Assembly (NCBI GenBank): GCA_003979345.1
Contig: RYVZ01000004.1
Coordinates: forward strand, 62,001 to 126,000
DNA length: 64,000 nt
Direction: 5' to 3'
DNA from: Lachnospiraceae bacterium
Lineage (GTDB): Bacteria > Bacillota > Clostridia > Lachnospirales > Lachnospiraceae
A program made the translations under genes and the position numbers. Within the stretch, counting starts at the first letter, position 1. Each line of letters opens with the position of its first letter. The notes under the pieces are model-generated. The model searched no databases. It was not told the origin of the DNA and saw nothing but the letters and a program-made list of their open reading frames with translations. Shown here one piece after another: positions 50,147 to 59,807 of the stretch.

Positions 50147-51868
50147 CTAGATTTGAGACGTAAGAATCTGTTCTACTTCATCTTTCGGCATCGGCTTTCC
50201 AAGGTAAAAACCCTGAATATTGTCGCAGTGAATATCGCGCAGATATTCGTACTGTGCTTCCGTTTCCACGCCTTCCGCCACGGTTTCAAAGCCTAATTTT
50301 TTTACCATTGACACAATGGATTCTGTAATGATGCGTGTAGAATCGTCCGTGATGACCGTATCAATAAAGCTCTTATCGATCTTTAAGGTGTCGATCGGCA
50401 ATCCTTTCAGATAGGAAAGGGAAGAAAAGCCTGTTCCGAAATCGTCGAGCGACACGCGGATCCCGTATTCCCGAAGCAGATTCATTTTTTCGATCACCTC
50501 GGCAAAGTCATCGATCAGCACGCTTTCCGTGATCTCGAACTCGATTTCCTTGGACTCGATCTCATATTTCTCCATCAGGGAGATCACATTGGATACAAAG
50601 TCTTTTCGTTTATATTGTATGGCCGAAATATTGATGGACATGATCAGATGAACGCCAAACTTATCGCGCCATTCGGCATAAGTGCGCAGCGCTTCCTCCA
50701 CGACCCATGCGCCAATGCTGACGATGCTGCCGTTTTTCTCGGCAATCGGGATAAATTCGGCCGGACTGATCAGCTTTCCGTTTTCGTCCTTCCAGCGGAT
50801 CAGCGCTTCCACGCCGCGCAGCCTTCCGCTCTCCACATCATACTGCGGCTGGTAAAAAAGCGAAAACTGCTTTTGGGACATTGCGCCTTTTAACATGTTT
50901 TCAATCTGGATATGATGCAGAAAATCATGGATGATCGGTGCATCAAAATACTGAATCTCATTGCCGCCAGTGCTTTTTGCCTTAAATAAGACGATCTCCG
51001 CATTATTGATCAGCTCGATCGCATTAGATGCAGACTCCGGGAACTCTGCCACGCCGACACAAACCGTGATCTCAATCTCCTGATGACCGGTCATTACGAA
51101 CGGACTGCGGATGCGATCCTGGATCGCACGGTATATAGTATCCACATTACGTGTTCCGCAAGGGTCATAAATAGCAATGCAATAGGTATCGCTGTTAAAA
51201 TGAGATACCATCACATGCTCGGAACGGAATTCACCAAGGAACTGACCGAACATCTGTACAAGCTCGTCCCCCATCAACATGCCGAGACCGTCGTTGACTT
51301 TGCGGAAATTGTCAATATCTATGAACATGACGGATACAACGGATCTTTCTTTTTTGGCCTTCTCGATCCATTCCGAAAGTCTTCCCACAAAATAATTCCG
51401 GTTATAAAGACCTGTCAGCATATCGTAATATGCCATATACGTCAGCTCATCGTTCTGTTGCTTAAAGCGTGAAATGTCGCGAAACTTGATCACTTTGCTG
51501 CCCGGCTTTCCATCGGTGTCAAGACCGATGACAGTCTCGCACTCCAGCCACTGCTTTTTGCCGCGCAGTTTGCATTCACAACTGACTTTTTCTGTTGACG
51601 GTGTTTCCCTGTGCAGGACTGTCCCGAGTTTCTCCGCGTCGTCTTCTTCCACATAGTCAAAGATCCGCTCCACATCCTGGATATGCCTGATATCTAACGG
51701 AAAAAACGTCTGCCAGTCTCCAAGCAGCGTGATTTCCCCATCTTTATAGTTGTAATAGAGATAAGCACAGGATGACATATCGCACACCATCCGGTACATT
51801 TTTTCACTGTCTGACAGCCTCTTATTCATCGCCGTAAGGTAATCCACCTGATAGCGCAAATCATTCAT
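50147..51868 (-). CDS. PAS-GGDEF-EAL cyclic-di-GMP protein
   Basis: A 573-residue cytosolic protein. A PAS-like N-terminal region (about 25-140) is followed by a GGDEF domain in which the signature is MGDEL rather than GGDEF (VMFIDIDNFRKVND is kept), so cyclase activity is doubtful. The EAL domain is intact: VEALIRW, NISAIQ, EITES, DDFGTGFSSLSYL, KIDKSFI and AEGVET. The likely role is cyclic-di-GMP hydrolysis tuned by the PAS and GGDEF parts. ATG 51868 was chosen because AGGAGA lies 9 bases upstream; a longer open frame to 51922 has no ribosome site. Confidence 0.88.
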   Translation of the reverse strand: MNDLRYQVDYLTAMNKRLSDSEKMYRMVCDMSSCAYLYYNYKDGEITLLGDWQTFFPLDIRHIQDVERIFDYVEEDDAEKLGTVLHRETPSTEKVSCECKLRGKKQWLECETVIGLDTDGKPGSKVIKFRDISRFKQQNDELTYMAYYDMLTGLYNRNYFVGRLSEWIEKAKKERSVVSVMFIDIDNFRKVNDGLGMLMGDELVQMFGQFLGEFRSEHVMVSHFNSDTYCIAIYDPCGTRNVDTIYRAIQDRIRSPFVMTGHQEIEITVCVGVAEFPESASNAIELINNAEIVLFKAKSTGGNEIQYFDAPIIHDFLHHIQIENMLKGAMSQKQFSLFYQPQYDVESGRLRGVEALIRWKDENGKLISPAEFIPIAEKNGSIVSIGAWVVEEALRTYAEWRDKFGVHLIMSINISAIQYKRKDFVSNVISLMEKYEIESKEIEFEITESVLIDDFAEVIEKMNLLREYGIRVSLDDFGTGFSSLSYLKGLPIDTLKIDKSFIDTVITDDSTRIITESIVSMVKKLGFETVAEGVETEAQYEYLRDIHCDNIQGFYLGKPMPKDEVEQILTSQI

Positions 51869-51959
51869 TCCGGCCCATCTCCTCTCATTATCAGGGTACC
51901 CTGACGCGATATCCCGCATCATAAAAGGGCGCCCGTCTTTTCTCTGTTCCTGTTTTTCG

Positions 51960-53048
51960 TCAGTCTTTTTTTGCGATATATCCCTGTGCTTTTAAGAGCT
52001 CCGCACAGAGGACAGCGCCGCCTGCAGCGCCGCGCACCGTATTATGGGAAAGTCCGACGAACTTCCAGTCATAGACCGTATCTTCACGCAGTCTGCCAAC
52101 CGAAATGCCCATGCCGTTCTCGTAATTCACGTCAAGCGCAACCTGCGGCCGGTTATCTTCCTCCAAATACCGGATAAACTGTTTTGGCGCGCTCGGAAGG
52201 TTCAGTTCCTGCGGCATGCCGCTGAAAGAAACAAGCTTTTCAATCAGTTGCTCTTTGGTCGGTTTTTTCTTAAATTTTACGAAAACCGCAGCCGTATGAC
52301 CGTTTAGCACGGGCACGCGGATACACTGGCATGTGATGACCGGAGAAGACGCCGGCTCGATCACACCGTCTTTGATCTGTCCCCAGATACGAAGCGGCTC
52401 TTTCTCGCTCTTTTCTTCCTCGCCGCCGATATATGGAATGATATTTCCGTTCATTTCAGGCCAGTCCGCAAATGTCTTGCCTGCACCGGAAATAGCCTGA
52501 TAGGTCGTTGCGACAACCTCATATGGCTCAAATTCCTTCCATGCGGTCAGTACCGGCGCATAACTCTGAATCGAGCAGTTCGGTTTTACGGCAACAAAGC
52601 CCCTCGTCGTCCCAAGGCGCTTTTTCTGAAATTCAATGACATTCATATGCTCCGGATTGATCTCGGGTACGACCATCGGAACATCCGGCGTCCAGCGGTG
52701 CGCACTGTTATTGGATACGACCGGCGTTTCCGTCTTTGCATAAGCCTCCTCGATCGCCCTGATCTCCTCTTTCGTCATATCAACTGCGGAAAAAACAAAA
52801 TCGACCTGACCAGCAACCGCATCCACCTCATTCACATTCATAACAACGGTTTTTTTGACCGCCTCCGGCATCGGCGTATCCATTTTCCAACGTCCGCCGA
52901 CCGCCTCCTCGTACGTTTTTCCGGCCGAACGCGGACTTGCCGCAATTGTCGTCACCTCAAACCACGGATGATGTTCGAGCAGGGAAATGAATCTCTGTCC
53001 GACCATTCCCGTTCCGCCTAAAATTCCCACGCGCAATTTTTCATTCAT
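51960..53048 (-). CDS. asd: Aspartate-semialdehyde dehydrogenase
   Basis: A 362-residue NADP-dependent enzyme for lysine, threonine, methionine and peptidoglycan precursors. GILGGTGMVGQRF binds NADP, KPNCSIQSYAPV carries the catalytic Cys, and the YQAISGAGK and GISVGRLRED segments fit. The length and NNSAHRW motif match the archaeal/fungal-type subfamily. AAGGAGTC precedes the ATG. It lies 103 bases downstream of argH. Confidence 0.95.
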   Translation of the reverse strand: MNEKLRVGILGGTGMVGQRFISLLEHHPWFEVTTIAASPRSAGKTYEEAVGGRWKMDTPMPEAVKKTVVMNVNEVDAVAGQVDFVFSAVDMTKEEIRAIEEAYAKTETPVVSNNSAHRWTPDVPMVVPEINPEHMNVIEFQKKRLGTTRGFVAVKPNCSIQSYAPVLTAWKEFEPYEVVATTYQAISGAGKTFADWPEMNGNIIPYIGGEEEKSEKEPLRIWGQIKDGVIEPASSPVITCQCIRVPVLNGHTAAVFVKFKKKPTKEQLIEKLVSFSGMPQELNLPSAPKQFIRYLEEDNRPQVALDVNYENGMGISVGRLREDTVYDWKFVGLSHNTVRGAAGGAVLCAELLKAQGYIAKKD

Positions 53049-53151
53049 AATTGTTTCTGACTCCTTTCGCCCTTAACCGGGTTTCTTTATAATGGATGTA
53101 TGATTTCTTTTTATCGGGTTCTGTCTGCCTGTCGGCAATGACCTTCCAATT

Positions 53152-54537
53152 TTATTTGAAGTCCGCGTTCAGATACGCTTCGTTATCGGCAATCACCTGT
53201 CTCATAGCTTCCGTTCCCGGCGCGCCAAGCGTTAACCGCTTTTCCACGCAAGTCTTTAAGCTGACCGCATCGTAGATATCCTGTTCAAATACCGGACTGA
53301 GCTCTTTGAACTGCTCAAGCGTCAGATCTTCGATACTGCACTGCTTTTCGATACAGGTCAGTACAAGCTTTCCGACGATGCCGTGCGCATCACGGAACGG
53401 AACACCTTTTCCGACCAAATAATCAGCCGCATCCGTTGCATTCGTAAATCCGCCCAATGCGCTTTTTGCCATCACTTCCCTGCGGAATCCGGCCGTATCC
53501 AGCATGCCTGTAAACAGTTCCAGACAGTTTTTGACTGTATCGACCGCATCAAATGTCAGCTCTTTATCTTCCTGCATATCTTTATTATAGGCGAGTGGCA
53601 GTCCCTTCATCGTCGTCAAAATGCTGACGAGCGCCCCATATACCCTTCCGGTCTTACCGCGGACAAGTTCTGCAATGTCGGGATTTTTTTTCTGCGGCAT
53701 AATGCTGCTTCCGGTCGAATAAGCGTCATCCAGTTCAATAAACCGGTATTCATTGCTGTTCCAGATAATGATCTCTTCGGAAAAACGGCTTAAATGCATC
53801 ATGATCGTGGACGCCGCAGATAAAAATTCAATGACATAATCCCGGTCCGAAACCGAATCCATACTGTTTAAGGTCGGTCCTTCAAATCCGAGCATGGAAG
53901 CCGTATAGCTGCGGTCCAGCGGATATGTTGTCCCTGCCAGCGCTCCCGCTCCGAGCGGGCAATAGTTCATCCGCATAAAAATATCATGCATTCTGCTCCG
54001 GTCCCGCTTAAACATTTCAAAATAGGCACCCATATGATGCGCGAGCGTAACCGGCTGCGCCTTCTGCAAATGGGTAAATCCCGGCATATAAGTATTCAGA
54101 TGCTCTTTTTGGATGCGCAAAAGCACACAGAGCAGTTCCTTTAAGAGCCCGTCCACGGCAAGGATCTCCTTCCGGATATACAGGCGCAGATCCAGCGCCA
54201 CCTGATCGTTGCGGCTTCTGCCGGTATGCATCTTCTTGCCTGCTTCGCCGATCCGCTCAATCAGCTTTGCCTCGACAAAGCTGTGTACGTCCTCGTATTC
54301 TTCCGTGATCGCAAGACGCCCTTCAAGCACTTCTCTGCGGATATCGCCAAGTCCTTTCACAATGCTGTCTTTTTCCTCATTTGTCAGGATCCCCTGCTTG
54401 GCCAGCATGACGACATGCGCAATGCTGCCTTCAATATCTTCCTCAAAAAAACGCTGATCAAATGAGATCGATGCATTAAAATGATAGACCAGATCATCCG
54501 TCTGCTTTGTAAATCTGCCGCCCCACAACTGAGCCAT
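53152..54537 (-). CDS. argH: Argininosuccinate lyase
   Basis: A 461-residue enzyme splitting argininosuccinate into arginine and fumarate, the last step of arginine synthesis. The fumarase/ASL signature GSSIMPQKKNPD, HTGRSRNDQVALDLRLY and TPLxxxHLQ-like FTHLQKAQPVTLAHH are intact. It is the first gene of the minus-strand run argH-asd-EAL-ATPase-topB. AAAGGGAC precedes the ATG. argG is not in the window. Confidence 0.97.
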   Translation of the reverse strand: MAQLWGGRFTKQTDDLVYHFNASISFDQRFFEEDIEGSIAHVVMLAKQGILTNEEKDSIVKGLGDIRREVLEGRLAITEEYEDVHSFVEAKLIERIGEAGKKMHTGRSRNDQVALDLRLYIRKEILAVDGLLKELLCVLLRIQKEHLNTYMPGFTHLQKAQPVTLAHHMGAYFEMFKRDRSRMHDIFMRMNYCPLGAGALAGTTYPLDRSYTASMLGFEGPTLNSMDSVSDRDYVIEFLSAASTIMMHLSRFSEEIIIWNSNEYRFIELDDAYSTGSSIMPQKKNPDIAELVRGKTGRVYGALVSILTTMKGLPLAYNKDMQEDKELTFDAVDTVKNCLELFTGMLDTAGFRREVMAKSALGGFTNATDAADYLVGKGVPFRDAHGIVGKLVLTCIEKQCSIEDLTLEQFKELSPVFEQDIYDAVSLKTCVEKRLTLGAPGTEAMRQVIADNEAYLNADFK

Positions 54538-54716
54538 AATTTGTCCCTTTCCATTCTAAACGACGGTCATCCGCCTCTTATGCGCATGTCCCCGGCTTGC
54601 GGGCACAATGCGCTATGATGCATATTGTAGCATGCCTGCCGCTATTTTTCAACAAAATGGTAGGAACTTTTTATCGTTGTCTCATACTATAAACTATAAT
54701 CAATATGAGGTCAGCT

Positions 54717-55511
54717 ATGAATACGCTTCTTTCGTTTCAGGATGTTCAATATCATTATCATACTATTTCAGGTGAGACGCAGGCGTTAAAAAATATTTCT
54801 TTCTCTGTTCGGGAAGGGGAGTTTCTTTCCATCGTCGGTCCTTCCGGCTGCGGTAAAACAACATTATTATCCATGATCGCAGGTCTGATCAAACCAGAAG
54901 CCGGCGAGCTTTACTTTGCGGATACGCTGAAAAACAACCCTTCCAGCATCGGTTACATGCTGCAGCATGATCATCTGTTTGAATGGCGCACAATCTATAA
55001 AAATGTTCTTTTGGGTCTCGAACTGCGTCACAAAAACACAAAAGAGAGGCGCGGAGCGGCGCTTGACCTTCTCAGTCAATATGGGCTTTCCCAGTTTCGC
55101 GATAGTTATCCGGACGAATTATCCGGAGGGATGCGCCAGCGTGCCGCACTTATCCGGACGCTTGTCTGCGAACCGGAACTTCTTTTATTGGATGAACCGT
55201 TTTCGGCACTTGACTATCAGACAAGACTTACCGTATCGTCTGATATCGCGGATATTATCAAAAAAGAAAAGAAGACAGCCGTGCTCGTCACGCACGATCT
55301 GTCGGAGGCTGTTGCACTCTCGGACCGGATTCTGGTTCTCTCTGCCCGTCCTGCCAGTGTACTGCGCATGATGGATATCCATCTTACAAAACAAGGCACG
55401 GGAGCAGTTGCTGCCCGCAAAGCCCCCGAATTTTCAAAATATTTTAACGAATTATGGGAGGAACTCCATGGAGAAGAACAAACAATGCTCACCCCAGCAG
55501 ATTCTATATGA
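54717..55511 (+). CDS. NitT/TauT-type ABC transporter ATP-binding protein
   Basis: A 264-residue ATPase with complete motifs: Walker A GPSGCGKTT, Q-loop MLQHDHL, signature LSGGMRQR, Walker B LLLLDEPF, H-loop VTHD. It resembles SsuB/TauB. ATG 54717 follows GAGGTC. A TATAAT -10 is at 54695-54700 but no good -35. It overlaps the permease by 44 bases. No substrate-binding protein is encoded nearby. Confidence 0.9.
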   Translation: MNTLLSFQDVQYHYHTISGETQALKNISFSVREGEFLSIVGPSGCGKTTLLSMIAGLIKPEAGELYFADTLKNNPSSIGYMLQHDHLFEWRTIYKNVLLGLELRHKNTKERRGAALDLLSQYGLSQFRDSYPDELSGGMRQRAALIRTLVCEPELLLLDEPFSALDYQTRLTVSSDIADIIKKEKKTAVLVTHDLSEAVALSDRILVLSARPASVLRMMDIHLTKQGTGAVAARKAPEFSKYFNELWEELHGEEQTMLTPADSI

Positions 55512-56286
55512 AAAGAAGTGGCGCCGAAACCGGATCATTAACAGAAGCGTTCAGATTCTGGTGTTTTTTGTGTTTTTTATACAATGGGAGGTTACAACGG
55601 CATGCGGCATCGTAGACTCATTTTTTTTCAGTTCACCGTCCCTGATCATCAAAAGCCTGAGGACCCTGACCCTGAACAACGATCTCCTGACGCATATCCG
55701 TGTCACTCTGCTGGAAGTTCTGTTAAGCTTTGCTCTTGTAGTAATTATCAGTCTCATCATTGCTATACTGTTTTGGTACTTTGACCGGTTGTCTACAATA
55801 TTTGAACCCTATCTTGTGATCTTAAACAGCCTGCCAAAGTCCGCTCTTGCTCCGCTCTTCATTGTGTGGCTCGGCACTGGCATGAAAACGATCATCGTGG
55901 CAGGTATGAGCGTTGCGATCTTTGGCTCGATCATTAGTCTCTATACAGGGTTCCGTCAGGCGGACGGCGGAAAAATTCATCTTGTTTATGCACTCGGTGG
56001 GACAAAACGCGACGTACTGAAGAAAGTCATCTTACCTGGCAGTATTCCGCTGATCGTCAGCACCATGAAAGTGAATATCGGACTGTCGCTCGTCGGCGTC
56101 GTCATTGGAGAATTTCTTGCTGCAAGACAAGGGCTTGGTTATTTGATCATTTATGGTACACAGACGTTCAAAATGAGTATGGTCATTACCTCACTCGTCC
56201 TGCTCTGCCTGATCGCTGTGCTGCTCTTTGTTATGATCGATCTGTTTGACCGATTGATCAACCGTCAAAAAAAGAGCTGCGCTTAG
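55468..56286 (+). CDS. NitT/TauT-type ABC transporter permease
   Basis: A 272-residue membrane protein with about six segments and the coupling-loop EAA motif (YALGGTKRDVLKKVILPGSIPLI). ATG 55468 follows GGGAGGAAC. The importer family takes up sulphonates, nitrate, or thiamine precursors, but the substrate cannot be told without the binding protein, which is missing here. Confidence 0.88.
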   Translation: MEKNKQCSPQQILYEKKWRRNRIINRSVQILVFFVFFIQWEVTTACGIVDSFFFSSPSLIIKSLRTLTLNNDLLTHIRVTLLEVLLSFALVVIISLIIAILFWYFDRLSTIFEPYLVILNSLPKSALAPLFIVWLGTGMKTIIVAGMSVAIFGSIISLYTGFRQADGGKIHLVYALGGTKRDVLKKVILPGSIPLIVSTMKVNIGLSLVGVVIGEFLAARQGLGYLIIYGTQTFKMSMVITSLVLLCLIAVLLFVMIDLFDRLINRQKKSCA

Positions 56287-56299
56287 GCGCGGCTCTTTT
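56271..56299 (+). terminator. Terminator after the ABC permease
   Basis: AAAGAGC-TGCGC pairs with GCGCG-GCTCTTT around TTAG, then four T; it overlaps the end of the permease gene. Confidence 0.9.
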
Positions 56300-56307
56300 C
56301 ATTCAAC

Positions 56308-56334
56308 AAAAAATCCGCTTAAGCAGCGGATTTT
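56308..56334 (-). terminator. Terminator of tRNA-Thr
   Basis: AAAATCCGCT (56310-56319) pairs with AGCGGATTTT (56325-56334); on the minus strand six T follow immediately. Confidence 0.9.
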
Positions 56335-56337
56335 GAA

Positions 56338-56410
<73 letters not shown>

Positions 56411-56793
56411 CTGTCACAACGAATATTATTATATAAGCTTTCTCTTCATTTGGCAAGATGTAAATTGCATTTTTTTCAACTTTATAAAAATAAATTTAGA
56501 TGAAAAAGATAAGAACATTCCTCCGTATGACGGTGGAATGTTCTCTTTTGCAGGACACTCTTTTTAAGAGAAAAAGCTTTGTTTCGAAGATTCATGTGCG
56601 CTGCAGAGTGCAGCCGCGAAGCATGCTTTGATAAGTTTTTGCTTGTTAATGACGCAAGAAAAACAAATGTCGCTGCGCGTCGCTTGTTTTTCTTTTACGT
56701 TCATTATATCACATGCTTAATATAGTTACAATTGTCCTGCATTGGATAGAACCTTCGATTCCTCATCATCAGGTTAAATAGAGCTTATAGTTC
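56411..56793. other. Gene-free 383-base gap with hairpins
   Basis: No gene of reasonable length is seen. It contains a terminator-like stem (GAACATTCC at 56513-56521 with GGAATGTTC at 56535-56543, then CTCTTTTG) and another (AAGAAAAACAA at 56656-56666 with TTGTTTTTCTT at 56684-56694) probably ending the minus-strand ABC operon. The part next to the tRNA should hold its promoter; a clear consensus was not found. Confidence 0.6.
56656..56694 (-). terminator. Terminator of the GH25-ABC operon
   Basis: An 11-base A/T-rich stem with a GC-containing inner part; T-rich arm on the minus strand. It lies 100 bases after the last gene of the operon. Confidence 0.6.
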
Positions 56794-57516
56794 CTATTCG
56801 TAGACTGTCCACTTCCGTTTGTTCCATATGACACCTTTTATGACAAGCACTAAAAGAATATCAAGGATAAGCTGCACCGCGATCCATCCGATCTCTGAGG
56901 ACAGAAACGTCTCACTTTCAGATACAATCCTGAGCAGCTTTACGATCGGCGGAAAGACCCAGAACAGACATTTTAACACAGGAACCCTTATCAGTGACTG
57001 ACGCATAAAAATCCCAATGATCGTTATGAAAAACAGCATCAATGCCAATCGCCGTTTTCTAATCATTTTCGATTGAAACAAACTGCTGAGTTCATATCCA
57101 AGCAATGCCACAAGCAAATGCAGAGAACAGAGCACCGCCAGTTCCGCAGGCACCGGTTTTGATAAAACGATCTCTCCAAACAGGAACGCCGCTGCCGAAT
57201 ACAGCAGGATCAGCAGCATATAAATAAGGGCAAACAGACTCAGAAACACTTCTTTTGAAAGATAATATTTTATAGCACTGCCCGATTTCAGTATTAACAC
57301 AGCATCCATATCATCAGAGTCTGCCCTGTGCAAAAAGAAGCCGTCAGCCAGACAGACCGTAAAAAGGATGGCTAAAGAGTACACAAAACAACTAGATACC
57401 AGAACTGAAAAAAACAAACATAAAAGAATACTATAGATCAAAACAGGCAGAAAGGGAGACATAAAGTGAAAACCTGACATATACATATCAATGTGATATT
57501 TCAGCAAAGCCTTCAT
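56794..57516 (-). CDS. ABC-type membrane protein, unknown
   Basis: A 240-residue protein with about six membrane segments and no signal peptide; the general plan resembles small ABC-2-type permeases. It begins immediately after the stop codon of the ATP-binding protein gene, which suggests it is the partner membrane subunit. Substrate unknown. AGGGGAC precedes the ATG. Confidence 0.75.
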   Translation of the reverse strand: MKALLKYHIDMYMSGFHFMSPFLPVLIYSILLCLFFSVLVSSCFVYSLAILFTVCLADGFFLHRADSDDMDAVLILKSGSAIKYYLSKEVFLSLFALIYMLLILLYSAAAFLFGEIVLSKPVPAELAVLCSLHLLVALLGYELSSLFQSKMIRKRRLALMLFFITIIGIFMRQSLIRVPVLKCLFWVFPPIVKLLRIVSESETFLSSEIGWIAVQLILDILLVLVIKGVIWNKRKWTVYE

Positions 57517-58167
57517 CTAATATCTGTCCCCTTTAATCTCACCGTGTTCAATATGCCAAATTTTATCGACAAATGCCGTCTGCCATTCATCAGCCTCTCT
57601 TTCTGATGGCAGAGAGGTAAAAAGAATCGCCGTATTTTGCTGCTTCATTTTTACCATATCCGCATAAAATATTTTCTGTTTGTCATGATCAATACCGGTA
57701 AAGGGAGCGTCAAGAGCCAAAAGCCCGCATGGCCGCAGCATAGTCTGCGCAAGCATCATTGTTCGCAAGATCCCGTCAGAAAGCCGGTTTATGGCAATCT
57801 GTTCCATTCCCGAAAGCTGATAATGGACAAACAGCTCTTTACAAAGTTTTTTTGCCTCTGCGTTTGAGAAGCCATCCACCATCGTCAAAAGTACCAGATA
57901 TCGAAATGCGGACATTCCGGTATTAAGGATATACTTTGGCGGGACATATTGTACCGATAACTTCTTCTGCAGCCGGACAGTTCCTGTCGTAGGCAATGTT
58001 GTACCGGTAAGCAGCCGCAGAAGAGTTGTTTTACCGCTACCGTTGTTTCCGGTTATCAACACGCACTCTCCTGCATGCAGCTTAAACGTAGCGTTCCTTA
58101 TCACAGGACGCCCCCGATATATTTTGTATGCTTGATTCACTTCCAGTATCTTTTTACTCTGATCCAT
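57517..58167 (-). CDS. ABC ATPase with degenerate catalytic motifs
   Basis: A 216-residue ABC ATPase domain. Walker A GNNGSGKTT is intact, but the signature is LSDGILR instead of LSGGQ, Walker B is LLALDAPF where the catalytic Glu is replaced by Ala, and the H-loop His is missing (ILFTSLPSE). Nucleotide binding is likely and hydrolysis doubtful. It may act in a heterodimer with a competent partner or as a regulator. It starts 4 bases after the lysozyme gene. Confidence 0.85.
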   Translation of the reverse strand: MDQSKKILEVNQAYKIYRGRPVIRNATFKLHAGECVLITGNNGSGKTTLLRLLTGTTLPTTGTVRLQKKLSVQYVPPKYILNTGMSAFRYLVLLTMVDGFSNAEAKKLCKELFVHYQLSGMEQIAINRLSDGILRTMMLAQTMLRPCGLLALDAPFTGIDHDKQKIFYADMVKMKQQNTAILFTSLPSEREADEWQTAFVDKIWHIEHGEIKGDRY

Positions 58168-58171
58168 CGTT

Positions 58172-59776
58172 TTATTCTTGTGTGGTTATCATAGTTACGT
58201 AGCCATTTTCGTCGATGACATAGAGCACGCCGTCCGCTTCCATCTGCTGGTTAACGACCAGACGACCCTCTGCATCAAACAGATAGATCTGCTCTCCGAT
58301 CTGCTTCATGCCAACATACATTTGTCCCGATACAGGATCAAAGCAGTACATAGATCCACCGATAGCAGCCCATCCCTTCGCCATTGCACCTGTTTCCGGA
58401 TTAAAATAGTACATAGAAACGCCGTCACTGACAAATCCAACCTGGCGCTTTCCTTCTGTATTGAAGAAATACGTTTCATTGCCGATCTGCTGCATACCGA
58501 TCTGCATCCTGCCGTCCGTGCCCATATAATATACGTCATTTCCGACAACGATCAAACCTGTCTGCATCTGTCCGTTTTCATTTGTGTAGAAGATCCCGGT
58601 ACCGTCATTCACGAAACCGAATGCCATCTTCGCATCAGCAGGATTGAAGTAATAAAGCTGTCCGCCGATATTCTGCCAGCCGACCTGCAAAATTCCATTT
58701 TCGTTAAAGTAGTACAGATCTGAAGCAATCTTGGATAAGCCGATTGCCATATGACCGTCTTCATAGAAATAGAACAGATTGTCTGCAGCAAGCCATCCGG
58801 TATACATACAACCGTTCGCATCGAACAGGTAGACCGAATCTCCGATCTGCTGCATGCCGACTGCCATCTTTCCTTCCGTACCAAAGTAATAAATATTGCC
58901 CGCCAGCGACTGCCAACCAAACTGCATCAGACCGTTTTCGTCAAAGAAGTAAATGCCGTCTGCGACCTGTGCAAAACCGGAAACACGCCGTCCAAGCTCA
59001 TCCACATAATAAATGCCTCCATTGTATTGAACAAACGTATTGGCTTTCATCTTATAGTTCTCGTAAAAATAGTAAAATCCTTTACGAAATGCAAAACCAT
59101 TTCCTACAATACTTGTTGACAGATCCTTGTACTGATAATTGATATCTACATCTCCGTTGATCCCCGGAATCCTGCCGGTGCTGGATGCCTGCCAAAAAGC
59201 TGCATCCTCGATATCACAGTTGGTATGATACTGCGCGACCCATTTGTCATACGCGATCGGTCCGATGTAGTTCTGATACCAATATTTGCTTCCGTATACG
59301 ACCGGATAATAGCCGGCGTTTTCGATGATTGCGCAGAAGGTATTGGCGATCTCCGCAATCTGCGCAGGTGAAAGCGTGCGTTGTACCGAATCTTCAATGT
59401 CGATCGCCACCGGCATGCTGACCGTATAGTTCGAGATTGCCTGCAGTACGAAGACCGCTTCCATCGCCGCTTCCTGCGGTGTTGTCGCATAGGAATAAAT
59501 ATATACTCCCGTTTTGACCCCGTTTGCTGCCGCCTGCCTCATATTCTGATCAAACTTGACATCCAGACCGTATTTTACTGATCCGACCCTGACGAATGCA
59601 TACTGTACGCCGCTTGCAGCAACTGCCGCCCAGTTTATATCCCCCTGCCATCTTGATACGTCGATACCAATGCTGATCGCTGTACCTGCGTTCTTTGCCT
59701 CTGCCTGTATATTTCCGGTCGTAAGCATGCAGACACAGCAGAGCAATGCAACAAGACGCTTTTTTATTTTTTTCAT
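58172..59776 (-). CDS. Secreted GH25 lysozyme with cell-wall-binding repeats
   Basis: A 534-residue exported muramidase. Signal peptide about 1-27 (LVALLCCVCMLTTGNIQAEA). GH25 domain about 35-215 with IDVSRWQGDINW and catalytic acidic residues in VAIDIEDS. Then about fourteen 20-residue YYF/GW repeats of the choline- or teichoic-acid-binding type (for example NIYYFGTEGKMAVGM). It would cut the glycan beta-1,4 bond. It starts a three-gene unit with the ABC genes. Confidence 0.92.
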   Translation of the reverse strand: MKKIKKRLVALLCCVCMLTTGNIQAEAKNAGTAISIGIDVSRWQGDINWAAVAASGVQYAFVRVGSVKYGLDVKFDQNMRQAAANGVKTGVYIYSYATTPQEAAMEAVFVLQAISNYTVSMPVAIDIEDSVQRTLSPAQIAEIANTFCAIIENAGYYPVVYGSKYWYQNYIGPIAYDKWVAQYHTNCDIEDAAFWQASSTGRIPGINGDVDINYQYKDLSTSIVGNGFAFRKGFYYFYENYKMKANTFVQYNGGIYYVDELGRRVSGFAQVADGIYFFDENGLMQFGWQSLAGNIYYFGTEGKMAVGMQQIGDSVYLFDANGCMYTGWLAADNLFYFYEDGHMAIGLSKIASDLYYFNENGILQVGWQNIGGQLYYFNPADAKMAFGFVNDGTGIFYTNENGQMQTGLIVVGNDVYYMGTDGRMQIGMQQIGNETYFFNTEGKRQVGFVSDGVSMYYFNPETGAMAKGWAAIGGSMYCFDPVSGQMYVGMKQIGEQIYLFDAEGRLVVNQQMEADGVLYVIDENGYVTMITTQE

Positions 59777-59807
59777 CCTTTATGTACACTCTCCATTCCG
59801 TTATCTG

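Noticed and set aside
54538..54716. Thiamine or other riboswitch before the ABC genes
   Set aside because: No conserved riboswitch core is visible in the 180 bases between argH and the ATPase.
58200..59100. DNA repeat array
   Set aside because: The repeats are at protein level (cell-wall-binding motifs of the lysozyme); the DNA copies are diverged and coding.
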